Assembly (NCBI GenBank): GCA_963629395.1
Contig: CAVGIV010000013.1
Location: 1-47,694, forward strand
Source: CAG-791 sp963629395
GTDB taxonomy: Bacteria; Bacillota; Clostridia; Lachnospirales; Lachnospiraceae
Length of the DNA: 47,694 nucleotides
Direction of reading: 5' to 3'
The position numbers were made by a program, and so were the translations under genes. Below the pieces are notes generated by a model. The model was not told the origin of the DNA. It saw nothing but the letters and a program-made list of their open reading frames with translations, and did no database searches. Shown here piece by piece: positions 41,543-47,694 of this stretch. Every line of letters starts with the position of its first letter. Position 1 is the first letter of the stretch.

Positions 41543-42400
41543 ATGGGAAACATCTTGGACGAGCTGGCGGATTACGCACGGCTCCGCGTCGAGCAGGCGA
41601 AGGCGCAAAAGCCACTGGAACAAATCCGGGAAGAGGCCTTATCAATGCGCCAGGCAGAATTGGCGGGGGCACCGGATGGACAGGCCTTCGGTACCTTCGA
41701 GACAGCGGCGGCGCCAGAGGGAACGGATTTTGCATTCGAAAGAGCCCTTTCCACAGGGGACGAGATCCACTTTATCTGCGAGTGCAAGAAGGCATCTCCC
41801 TCTAAAGGCCTGATCGCGCCGAACTTCCCGTATCTGGACATCGCCAGGGAGTATGGAGCGGCAGGGGCATCGGCAATTTCCGTTCTGACAGAGCCTAAGT
41901 GGTTTCTGGGCTCTCTTGACTACCTTCGGGAAATCGCCGGAGCAGTGAAGGTCCCCTGCCTTCGCAAGGACTTCACCGTGGATCCATACATGATCTACGA
42001 AGCCAAAACAGCGGGCGCCTCGGCCATTCTCCTGATTGCGGCGCTCCTTGACACCAAAACGATCGAGGCGTACCTGCAGATTGCCGATCAGCTGGGACTG
42101 TCTGCCATTGTAGAAGCCCACGATGAGGCTGAGGTTAACTCGGCAGTGACAGCGGGAGCCAGGATCATCGGTGTGAACAACCGGAACCTGAAGGACTTTA
42201 CGGTGGACATTCACAACAGTATCCGGCTGCGGAGCCTTGCGCCCTCCAACGTGATCTTCGTGGCGGAGTCCGGCATCCGGACACCGGAGGATGTGGAAAC
42301 GCTGCGGCAAAACGGCGTCAATGCGGTTCTGATCGGCGAGCAGCTGATGCGGGCGGAGGGACCCGGGAGGGAGCTTGCAAGGCTGCGGGGAGATGAGTAG
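41543..42400 (+). CDS. trpC: Indole-3-glycerol phosphate synthase
   Basis: A 285-residue TIM-barrel enzyme that closes the indole ring. Motifs include FICECKKASPSKG, VPCLRKDFTVDPYMIYEAKT, IGVNNRNLKDFTVD and FVAESGIRTPEDV. ATG 41543 has GAGGAG upstream; an in-frame GTG at 41537 is less likely. Its N-terminal segment of about 75 residues is longer than usual. It is monofunctional: TrpF is encoded separately. Confidence 0.96.
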   Translation: MGNILDELADYARLRVEQAKAQKPLEQIREEALSMRQAELAGAPDGQAFGTFETAAAPEGTDFAFERALSTGDEIHFICECKKASPSKGLIAPNFPYLDIAREYGAAGASAISVLTEPKWFLGSLDYLREIAGAVKVPCLRKDFTVDPYMIYEAKTAGASAILLIAALLDTKTIEAYLQIADQLGLSAIVEAHDEAEVNSAVTAGARIIGVNNRNLKDFTVDIHNSIRLRSLAPSNVIFVAESGIRTPEDVETLRQNGVNAVLIGEQLMRAEGPGRELARLRGDE

Positions 42401-42440
42401 CTGCGATTTTGCGAATAGGCTCTGAATAGCTGCGATTGTT
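42398..42440 (+). repeat. Miniature-element-like sequence between trpC and trpF
   Basis: TAGCTGCGATT occurs at 42398 and again at 42427, flanking TTGCGAATAGGCTCTGAA, which matches the end of the intact element at 45580-45672. The first copy overlaps the trpC stop codon. It looks like a partial or rearranged copy. Confidence 0.5.
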
Positions 42441-42463
42441 TATATAGAAAGGCAGGAGATGAC

Positions 42464-43141
42464 GTGACAAGGCAGGAAGAACCGGGCCAGCGGGCGATGG
42501 ATGATGCGGTTCACATCAAGATCTGTGGACTTCGAACCCGGGAGGATGTGGAAGCAGTGAATGCCGTGCTGCCGGAGTACACCGGATTTATTTTCGATCC
42601 GAGCAGGCGGCGCTACATTCCGCCGGAACGGGCGGAGGAGCTGCGGGAGAGGCTGGATCCTCGGATTCGTCCGGTCGGCGTTTTTGTGGATGCCGGTGTG
42701 CAGGAGATCTTGAACGTGTTGCAGGTGTGCCGTTTGGATGCGGTGCAGCTCCACGGAAGAGAAAGCAATGAGGACATTGCAGAGCTTCGAAGACAGGCAA
42801 AGGCATTCTTTCCGAAGCGGGAGCTTCTCATCATAAAGGCGTTCCGTGTGGACAGCCGCGAGGACGTTCGCGTTGCGGAGGCATCCTTGGCGGATCTGAT
42901 TCTGCTCGATCACGGACCGGGGGGAACCGGAGAGGCCTTTGACTGGACGCTGCTCACAGATTGCACGAGGCCCTTTATTCTCGCCGGCGGCCTGGCACCG
43001 GATAATGTGCAGGATGCGATTGAAAGATGCGGGCCCTGGGGCGTGGACGCGAGCTCCTCGCTGGAAACAGACGGCAGGAAGGACCCGGAGAAAATCCGAT
43101 GCTTTGCTAAGAAGGTACGGGGCAATCAGGTGATTGTTTAG
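42464..43141 (+). CDS. trpF: Phosphoribosylanthranilate isomerase
   Basis: A 225-residue TIM-barrel isomerase. HIKICGLRTREDVEAVN with the catalytic Cys, TGFIFDPSRRRYI, PVGVFVDAG and DAVQLHGRES are present, and the C-terminal half ends with LAGGLAPDNVQDAI and GVDASSSLE. The GTG at 42464 follows AGGCAGGAGATGAC and gives a 16-residue N-terminal extension; the internal ATG 42497 lacks a ribosome site. Confidence 0.95.
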   Translation: MTRQEEPGQRAMDDAVHIKICGLRTREDVEAVNAVLPEYTGFIFDPSRRRYIPPERAEELRERLDPRIRPVGVFVDAGVQEILNVLQVCRLDAVQLHGRESNEDIAELRRQAKAFFPKRELLIIKAFRVDSREDVRVAEASLADLILLDHGPGGTGEAFDWTLLTDCTRPFILAGGLAPDNVQDAIERCGPWGVDASSSLETDGRKDPEKIRCFAKKVRGNQVIV

Positions 43142-43145
43142 CGCC

Positions 43146-43176
43146 CATCTCGATTTTCCTTCAGAAAACCTCGATG
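43146..43176 (-). repeat. Short dispersed palindrome, family A, copy 4
   Basis: Five bases after the trpF stop, inverted. Read on the minus strand: CATCGAGGTTTTC, loop TGAA, GGAAAATCGAGATG, with GGCCAGCCA immediately 5'. This is the best-conserved copy. Confidence 0.82.
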
Positions 43177-43181
43177 TGGCT

Positions 43182-43269
43182 GGCCAGAGGTCCTTCGGAC
43201 CTTGGCCGCCTGCCAATTTCAATCGTGAATATGCCTGCAAGCAGTCAATTCACGTTGAAATATGGCAGG
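43182..43269 (+). other. Two further hairpins between trpF and trpB
   Basis: GGCCA-G-AGGTCC-TTC-GGACCT-TGGCC at 43182-43207, then a long stem: CCTGCCAATTTCAATCGTG (43209-43227) pairs with CACGTTGAAATATGGCAGG (43251-43269), nearly perfect over about 20 bp. No T-run follows. They may stabilise or cut the polycistronic mRNA. Confidence 0.75.
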
Positions 43270-43301
43270 TGCTAAACAGATAAACAGAAAGGAAGCATGA
43301 A

Positions 43302-44501
43302 ATGACGAATCAAAACGGCAGATTTGGAGTGCACGGCGGACAGTACATTCCGGAGACACTGATGAATGCGGTGATTGAGCTGGAGGAGGCGTACAACCAT
43401 TATAAGGATGATCCGCAGTTCAATGAGGAGCTGACGACCTTGTTCAATGATTATGCAGGCCGTCCCAGCCGCCTCTACTACGCAGAGAAGATGACCAAGG
43501 ACCTGGGCGGAGCCAAGATCTATCTCAAGCGGGAGGATCTCAATCACACCGGCGCGCACAAGATCAACAACTGCCTTGGCCAGGCTCTTCTGGCCAAGAA
43601 GATGGGCAAAACAAGACTGATCGCAGAGACCGGGGCTGGCCAGCACGGCGTTGCTACGGCGACCGTAGCGGCGCTGCTGGGCATGGAATGCGTTGTTTTC
43701 ATGGGAAAGGTGGACACCGAGCGCCAGGCACTGAATGTTTATAAGATGAAGCTGCTGGGGGCGGATGTGGTACCGGTTACCGACGGAACTGGAACGCTCA
43801 AGGATGCGGTTTCACAGGCAATGCGCGAGTGGACGAGCCGCATTGCTGATACGCATTACTGCCTTGGCTCGGTGATGGGACCTCATCCCTTCCCGACAAT
43901 TGTTCGTGATTTTCAGGCGGTGATTTCCAAGGAGATTAAGCAGCAGATTCTGGAAAAGGAGGGACGGCTTCCGGATACGGTCATCGCCTGCGTGGGCGGC
44001 GGCTCCAACGCCATCGGAACCTTCTATCACTTTATCGACGATCCGTCGGTGGAGCTGATCGGGTGCGAAGCGGCCGGACGCGGCATCGATACCTTTGAGA
44101 CGGCAGCGACCATCAATACAGGACGTCTTGGAATCTTCCATGGGATGAAGTCGTATTTTTGCCAGAATGAGGACGGACAGATTGCACCGGTGTATTCCAT
44201 TTCGGCCGGACTGGATTATCCCGGCATCGGACCGGAGCATGCGTATCTGCATGACATCGGCAGGGCGTCCTATGTGCCGGTAACCGACGAGGAGGCGGTG
44301 CAGGCGTTCGAGTACCTTTCCAAAACGGAGGGCATCATTCCGGCCATTGAGAGCTCCCATGCGCTGGCACACGCTATGAAGATCGCACCGGCGATGGATA
44401 AAGATAAGATTGTCGTGATCACTGTCTCCGGACGCGGCGACAAGGACTGCGCCGCCATCGCACGATACCGTGGAGAGAACCTGGCATTGGATGAGTGTTG
44501 A
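43302..44501 (+). CDS. trpB: Tryptophan synthase beta chain
   Basis: A 399-residue PLP enzyme joining indole and serine. The PLP lysine is Lys87 in HTGAHKINNCLG. Other motifs are the AETGAGQHGVATA loop, CVGGGSNAIGTF (phosphate site) and SGRGDKD near the C-terminus. It is a canonical TrpB1 partner of TrpA. AAAGGAAG precedes ATG 43302. Confidence 0.98.
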   Translation: MTNQNGRFGVHGGQYIPETLMNAVIELEEAYNHYKDDPQFNEELTTLFNDYAGRPSRLYYAEKMTKDLGGAKIYLKREDLNHTGAHKINNCLGQALLAKKMGKTRLIAETGAGQHGVATATVAALLGMECVVFMGKVDTERQALNVYKMKLLGADVVPVTDGTGTLKDAVSQAMREWTSRIADTHYCLGSVMGPHPFPTIVRDFQAVISKEIKQQILEKEGRLPDTVIACVGGGSNAIGTFYHFIDDPSVELIGCEAAGRGIDTFETAATINTGRLGIFHGMKSYFCQNEDGQIAPVYSISAGLDYPGIGPEHAYLHDIGRASYVPVTDEEAVQAFEYLSKTEGIIPAIESSHALAHAMKIAPAMDKDKIVVITVSGRGDKDCAAIARYRGENLALDEC

Positions 44502-44630
44502 TACACTCGGATGGACCTGATGGTCCATCCTCCTGTTCGGAGTGGGTTTCCGTACCGGAAACACCACTCCCGCGTCGGAGAATTCGCCTGCGCGAAATTC
44601 TCCTCGCGTACTCGGATGGACCTGTTGACT
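44500..44630 (+). repeat. Three-hairpin intergenic element, one full and one partial copy
   Basis: H1 is GGATGGACC-TGAT-GGTCCATCC (44509-44530). H2 has lower stem GGAGTG/CACTCC (44539-44544 and 44565-44570) with upper stem GTTTCCG/CGGAAAC. H3 is GGAGAATTCGC/GCGAAATTCTCC (44577-44603). A partial second copy restarts at 44607 (TACTCGGATGGACCTG). Arms differ from the copies at 8135-8386, but pairing and the TGAT and CTG(C) loops are conserved. It fills most of the trpB-trpA gap. Confidence 0.85.
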
Positions 44631-44657
44631 GTGAAGCGGTAGGGAAGGATTGGAAGA

Positions 44658-45437
44658 ATGAGCAGAATTGGAAATGCGTTTAAGAACCACAAGGCATTCA
44701 TTGCCTTTATCACGGTGGGAGACCCGGATCTGGAAACCACGGAGAAGGTCGTAAAGGCTGCTGTTGAAAACGGAGCGGATTTGATCGAGCTGGGCATTCC
44801 GTTTTCGGATCCGACGGCGGAGGGACCGGTGATCATGGAGGCAGACAACGCGGCGCTGAAGGCCGGAACGACGACGGACAAGGTGTTCGAACTGACCGGG
44901 AAGCTGCGGGAGAGCATTGACATTCCGATGGTGTACATGACCTATGCCAATGTTGTGTATTCATATGGGATGGAAAAGTTTGCCCAAAAGGCTGCGGATG
45001 CAGGAATCGACGGAATCATTCTGCCGGATGTTCCGTATGAGGAGAAAGAGGAGTTCGATGCGGTCTTCGCACCGCTTGGAATTGATCTGATTTCGATGAT
45101 CGCACCCACATCGGAGCACCGGATTGCCATGATTGCCAAAGAGGCCAAGGGCTTTATCTACATGGTCTCTTCACTCGGCGTCACAGGGACCAGAAGTGAA
45201 ATTACAACAGACATCGGCAAAATGACTGAATTGGTCAAAGAGAACACTGACATCCCCTGCGCCGTAGGCTTTGGCATTTCAACACCGGAGCAGGCAGCCA
45301 GGATGGCGGCACTCTCCGACGGTGCTATTGTCGGATCGGCGATCATCAAGATCATTGCCAGGCATGGAGCCGAGGCGGCGGGGCCTGTGGGAGAGTATGT
45401 GAAGAGCATGGCTGATGCTGTACATGCGCTGCAGTAA
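44658..45437 (+). CDS. trpA: Tryptophan synthase alpha chain
   Basis: A 259-residue TIM-barrel enzyme releasing indole from indole-3-glycerol phosphate. Catalytic Glu44 and Asp51 lie in LIELGIPFSDPTAEGP. The SSLGVTGTR phosphate loop, VGFGISTPEQ and DGAIVGSAI are intact. GAAGGATTGGAAGA precedes ATG 44658. It is the last gene of the trp operon. Confidence 0.97.
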   Translation: MSRIGNAFKNHKAFIAFITVGDPDLETTEKVVKAAVENGADLIELGIPFSDPTAEGPVIMEADNAALKAGTTTDKVFELTGKLRESIDIPMVYMTYANVVYSYGMEKFAQKAADAGIDGIILPDVPYEEKEEFDAVFAPLGIDLISMIAPTSEHRIAMIAKEAKGFIYMVSSLGVTGTRSEITTDIGKMTELVKENTDIPCAVGFGISTPEQAARMAALSDGAIVGSAIIKIIARHGAEAAGPVGEYVKSMADAVHALQ

Positions 45438-45524
45438 GAACCGGACTTGACAGCTTTCGCTCGGCTGACTGTGAACAGCAGTGCAGGCTGCTTGTCAGCT
45501 CCTTCGGGTAATCGAGCAGAGAAA

Positions 45525-45565
45525 AAGAGCGACACCACGGAATGCTCCGTGGTGTCGCTCTTCAA
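45525..45565. terminator. Strong bidirectional terminator after trpA
   Basis: AAGAGCGACACCACGG (45525-45540) pairs perfectly with CCGTGGTGTCGCTCTT (45547-45562) around AATGCT. A-run on the left and TTCAATTT on the right suit termination of both the trp operon and the convergent minus-strand operon. Confidence 0.92.
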
Positions 45566-45571
45566 TTTCAA

Positions 45572-45680
45572 ATAATGAGGTAACTATTCAGAGCCCATTC
45601 GCAAAAATGTGCTCGTTAATGCAAGCATTACTCGCTCATTTTATGCAAATTTGCTTGGCTCTGAATAGTTACATAATGAG
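45572..45680. mobile_element. Miniature inverted-repeat element (93 bp) with 8-bp target duplication
   Basis: Perfect 16-bp terminal inverted repeats, GTAACTATTCAGAGCC (45580-45595) and GGCTCTGAATAGTTAC (45657-45672), enclose a 61-base core with the palindrome TAATGCAAGCATTA. The element is flanked on both sides directly by ATAATGAG (45572-45579 and 45673-45680). Ends starting GTAA and 8-bp duplications are the known marks of IS66-family elements, so it is probably moved in trans by such a transposase. It has no coding capacity. Confidence 0.85.
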
Positions 45681-45687
45681 TTCCTTC

Positions 45688-46707
45688 TCAGAACTTACCC
45701 TGCTCAGCTGCAAGTGCAACGGATACAGCGGTGGATACGGTTGCACCAACCATCGGGTTGTTGCCCATTCCGATCAGACCCATCATCTCAACGTGAGCCG
45801 GTACGGAAGAGGAGCCTGCAAACTGCGCATCACTGTGCATACGGCCAAGCGTGTCGGTGAAGCCATAGGAAGCAGGGCCTGCTGCCATGTTGTCCGGGTG
45901 AAGTGTACGGCCGGTGCCGCCGCCCGAAGCAACGGAGAAGTACTTCTTGCCGGCTTCGAGTCTTTCCTTCTTGTAGGTGCCTGCAACCGGGTGCTGGAAG
46001 CGAGTCGGGTTCGTGGAGTTGCCGGTGATGGAGATATCAACGTTCTCCTTCCACATGATGGCAACGCCTTCCTGTACATCATCTGCGCCGTAGCAGCGAA
46101 CCTTTGCACGAGGGCTGGAAGCATCCTTGGAGTAGCAGGTCTCAGAGAGAACCTTGAGCTCGCCGGTGAAGTAGTCATACTCGGTCTCAACATAGGTGAA
46201 GCCGTTGATACGAGAGATGATCTTGGCAGCATCCTTTCCAAGTCCGTTCAGGATAACGCGCAGGGGCTTCTGACGAACCTTGTTGGCCTTGTCGGCAATA
46301 CCGATGGCACCTTCAGCAGCTGCGAAGGACTCATGGCCGGCCAGGAATGCGAAGCACTCGGTGTTCTCCTCGAGGAGCATCTTGCCAAGGTTGCCGTGGC
46401 CAAGACCTACCTTGCGGCGGTCAGCAACGGAGCCGGGGATGCAGAAGGACTGAAGGCCCTCACCGATGGCAGCAGCTGCCTCGTCGGCCTTGCGGCAGTT
46501 CTTCTTGATGGCGATGGCTGCACCAACGGTGTATGCCCACTTTGCATTCTCGAAGCAGATGGGCTGAATACCCTCTACCAGGTGGTAGACATCGAGTCCG
46601 GCTGCCTCAGTAATGGTCTTGCACTCCTCAACGGAGGAAATGCCGTACTTGCTCAATGTGGCAAGAATCTGGGGCTCTCTTCTTTCATAAGATTCAAATA
46701 ATGCCAT
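45688..46707 (-). CDS. GGGtGRT family protein
   Basis: A 339-residue protein with the family-naming motif SVASGGGTGRTLHP (about 259-270). Other conserved stretches are GLGHGNLGKMLLEENTECF and GHESFAAAEGAIGIADKANK. It has no membrane segment, so it is cytoplasmic. In many Clostridia it is encoded next to the IscU-like scaffold protein, as here (20 bases apart); the molecular function is not established. GGAGG precedes ATG 46707. Confidence 0.9.
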   Translation of the reverse strand: MALFESYERREPQILATLSKYGISSVEECKTITEAAGLDVYHLVEGIQPICFENAKWAYTVGAAIAIKKNCRKADEAAAAIGEGLQSFCIPGSVADRRKVGLGHGNLGKMLLEENTECFAFLAGHESFAAAEGAIGIADKANKVRQKPLRVILNGLGKDAAKIISRINGFTYVETEYDYFTGELKVLSETCYSKDASSPRAKVRCYGADDVQEGVAIMWKENVDISITGNSTNPTRFQHPVAGTYKKERLEAGKKYFSVASGGGTGRTLHPDNMAAGPASYGFTDTLGRMHSDAQFAGSSSVPAHVEMMGLIGMGNNPMVGATVSTAVSVALAAEQGKF

Positions 46708-46727
46708 TTCGTTTTCCTCCTTCTGTT

Positions 46728-47420
46728 TTACTGCTTTCTGGGATCGATGAAACGAACTGCGTCGGCAACACGGCCGTACTTGCCGGAAGCCTTCTCAAGA
46801 GCAGTAGCTGCATCATCGCCGGCCTTGATGAAGTCCATCATCTTGCCGAAGTTTACGAACTTGTAGCCGATGATCTCGTCGTTCTCATCCAGAGCAAGCT
46901 CTGTGATATAGCCATCGGTAAGCTCGAGATAACGAGGTCCCTTCTCCAGTGTGCCGTAGGTGGTGCCGACCATGGAGCGGGTTCCCTTGCCAAGGTCCTC
47001 AAGACCTGCGCCGATCTGCAGTCCATCCTCGGAGAATGCGCTCTGGGAGCGGCCGTAAACGATCTGCAGGAACAGCTCTCTCATTGCTGTGTTGATAGCA
47101 TCGCAGACAAGGTCAGTGTTCAGAGCCTCCAGAACGGTCAGTCCGGGAAGAATCTCTGCAGCCATAGCTGCGGAATGCGTCATACCGGAACATCCGATGG
47201 TCTCGATCAGGGCCTCCTGAATGATGCCGTCCTTGACGTTCAGAGACAGCTTACATGCGCCCTGCTGCGGAGCACACCAGCCTACACCGTGTGTATAGCC
47301 GGAGATATCCTTCACTTCTCTCGACTTTACCCATTTTGCCTCTTCCGGAATCGGAGCTGCGCCATGGTGCACGCCCTGGTGAACGACGCACATGTCTTTT
47401 ACTTCCTGTGAGTAAACCAT
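46728..47420 (-). CDS. IscU/NifU-like iron-sulfur cluster assembly scaffold protein
   Basis: A 230-residue protein. Cys49 (GVGWCAPQQG), Cys56 (GACKLSLNV) and Cys77 (TIGCSGMTHSAAMAAE) correspond to the three scaffold cysteines of IscU. The protein is longer than classical IscU (about 130 residues), with an added C-terminal region (about 130-230). Its gene is the first of the unit with the GGGtGRT gene. GGAAGGAGA precedes ATG 47420. It probably builds or transfers Fe-S clusters for a specific partner. Confidence 0.85.
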   Translation of the reverse strand: MVYSQEVKDMCVVHQGVHHGAAPIPEEAKWVKSREVKDISGYTHGVGWCAPQQGACKLSLNVKDGIIQEALIETIGCSGMTHSAAMAAEILPGLTVLEALNTDLVCDAINTAMRELFLQIVYGRSQSAFSEDGLQIGAGLEDLGKGTRSMVGTTYGTLEKGPRYLELTDGYITELALDENDEIIGYKFVNFGKMMDFIKAGDDAATALEKASGKYGRVADAVRFIDPRKQ

Positions 47421-47460
47421 AAAAGTTCTCCTTCCTTAATAAATAAGTTCAATGGCAGCT

Positions 47461-47478
47461 TTGTTATTAAAGTAACAT
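47461..47478. promoter_or_regulatory. Rex-like operator
   Basis: TTGTTA-TTAAAG-TAACAT matches the Rex consensus TTGTTAnnnnnnTAACAA at 11 of 12 fixed positions. It lies just downstream of the predicted start site of the minus-strand promoter, where binding would block transcription. Rex senses the NADH/NAD+ ratio. Confidence 0.55.
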
Positions 47479-47489
47479 TGGCCGCTAAA

Positions 47490-47519
47490 ATTATACGGCG
47501 CGTCAATGACGTTAGACAA
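47490..47519 (-). promoter_or_regulatory. Promoter of the IscU-like/GGGtGRT operon
   Basis: Minus strand: -35 TTGTCT (47514-47519), 18-base spacer, -10 TATAAT (47490-47495). The leader would be about 60 bases. The -35 is moderate and the -10 perfect. A dyad GTTAG..CTAAC (47511-47526) overlaps the -35. Confidence 0.7.
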
Positions 47520-47526
47520 TGCTAAC

Positions 47527-47694
47527 AGGTTTGACTAAAAATAATGCTATTTTTACCAAAATTCGTTTACATTTAACAGTAAAGTTGTGCGAAATCGCTG
47601 ACTCTGCCCTTTTCATAGAGGATGTGCTTTGGTAGAATGTCCGGTCTTTGACAGTTTTGAGGTCAAAAAAGCCCCGCGAACCCAGTGTTTATGC
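47527..47694. other. Right end of window, no gene seen
   Basis: The stretch is A/T-rich near 47530-47585, with no ORF or RNA gene that I can support. TTGACA appears at 47647-47652 but with no -10 within a usable distance. Confidence 0.4.

Noticed and set aside
45481..46701. A 406-residue plus-strand frame opposite the GGGtGRT gene
   Set aside because: It starts within the trpA terminator, crosses the miniature element and mirrors a gene with clear motifs on the other strand.
1..47694. tRNA or rRNA genes
   Set aside because: No GTTCRANNC-type T-arm with a matching acceptor stem and no rRNA signature segments were seen on either strand, although a systematic scan could not be run.

Overview
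This 47.7 kb window looks like a chromosome segment from a Gram-positive, anaerobic Clostridia, most likely Lachnospiraceae or a close relative. The evidence is strong AGGAGG-type ribosome sites, a T-box leader on the trp operon, YesM/YesN-type two-component proteins, CUT1 sugar transporters without their own ATPase, a zinc-ribbon MscL, a domain-swapped GH3 enzyme and the GGGtGRT/IscU-like pair. G+C is in the mid-50s by eye. Species was not determined.

Layout. (1) 58-3008: an ABC exporter, a DEDDh exonuclease and MscL. (2) 3098-11502: a carbohydrate locus with a YesN-type regulator, a YesM-type kinase, a sugar-binding lipoprotein, two permeases and a large six-hairpin-like protein. (3) 11783-14732: a 47-codon ORF and a GH3 beta-glucosidase whose domains are in swapped order. 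(4) 14872-21488: a complete Opp-type oligopeptide transporter (B, C, D, F, A) and a cyclophilin. (5) 21590-22363 (minus): an Rpn/PD-(D/E)XK-type nuclease with an apparent internal deletion. (6) 22860-35121: a very large surface protein (about 1583 residues, with a 143-base run of N) followed by secY2-asp1-asp2-asp3-secA2, a full accessory Sec export system in the order known from streptococci. (7) 35192-37579 (minus): an uncharacterised alpha/alpha-toroid-like protein and a DUF2798 membrane protein. (8) 37814-45437: a tryptophan T-box followed by trpE-G-D-C-F-B-A. (9) 45688-47420 (minus): GGGtGRT protein and an IscU/NifU-like scaffold under a promoter with a Rex-like operator.

How the parts may work together. 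The kinase/regulator pair probably controls the adjacent sugar transporter, and the six-hairpin and GH3 proteins would process imported glycans. The accessory Sec genes would export, and through Asp2 possibly acetylate, the large Ser/Thr/Asn-rich surface protein encoded just upstream. No GtfA/GtfB glycosyltransferase pair is present, so the glycosylation partner is missing from this window. The seven trp genes form a single biosynthetic unit controlled by uncharged tRNA-Trp.

The intergenic regions are unusually structured. Three separate dispersed repeat families were found: a three-hairpin element whose stems show compensatory base changes between copies (8135-8386 and 44500-44630); a short palindrome placed just after stop codons (2484, 9285, 17044 and 43146); and a 93-bp miniature transposable element with 16-bp terminal inverted repeats and a perfect 8-bp target duplication (45572-45680), plus degenerate relatives. 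The most interesting items are the accessory Sec/adhesin locus and the covarying three-hairpin element.
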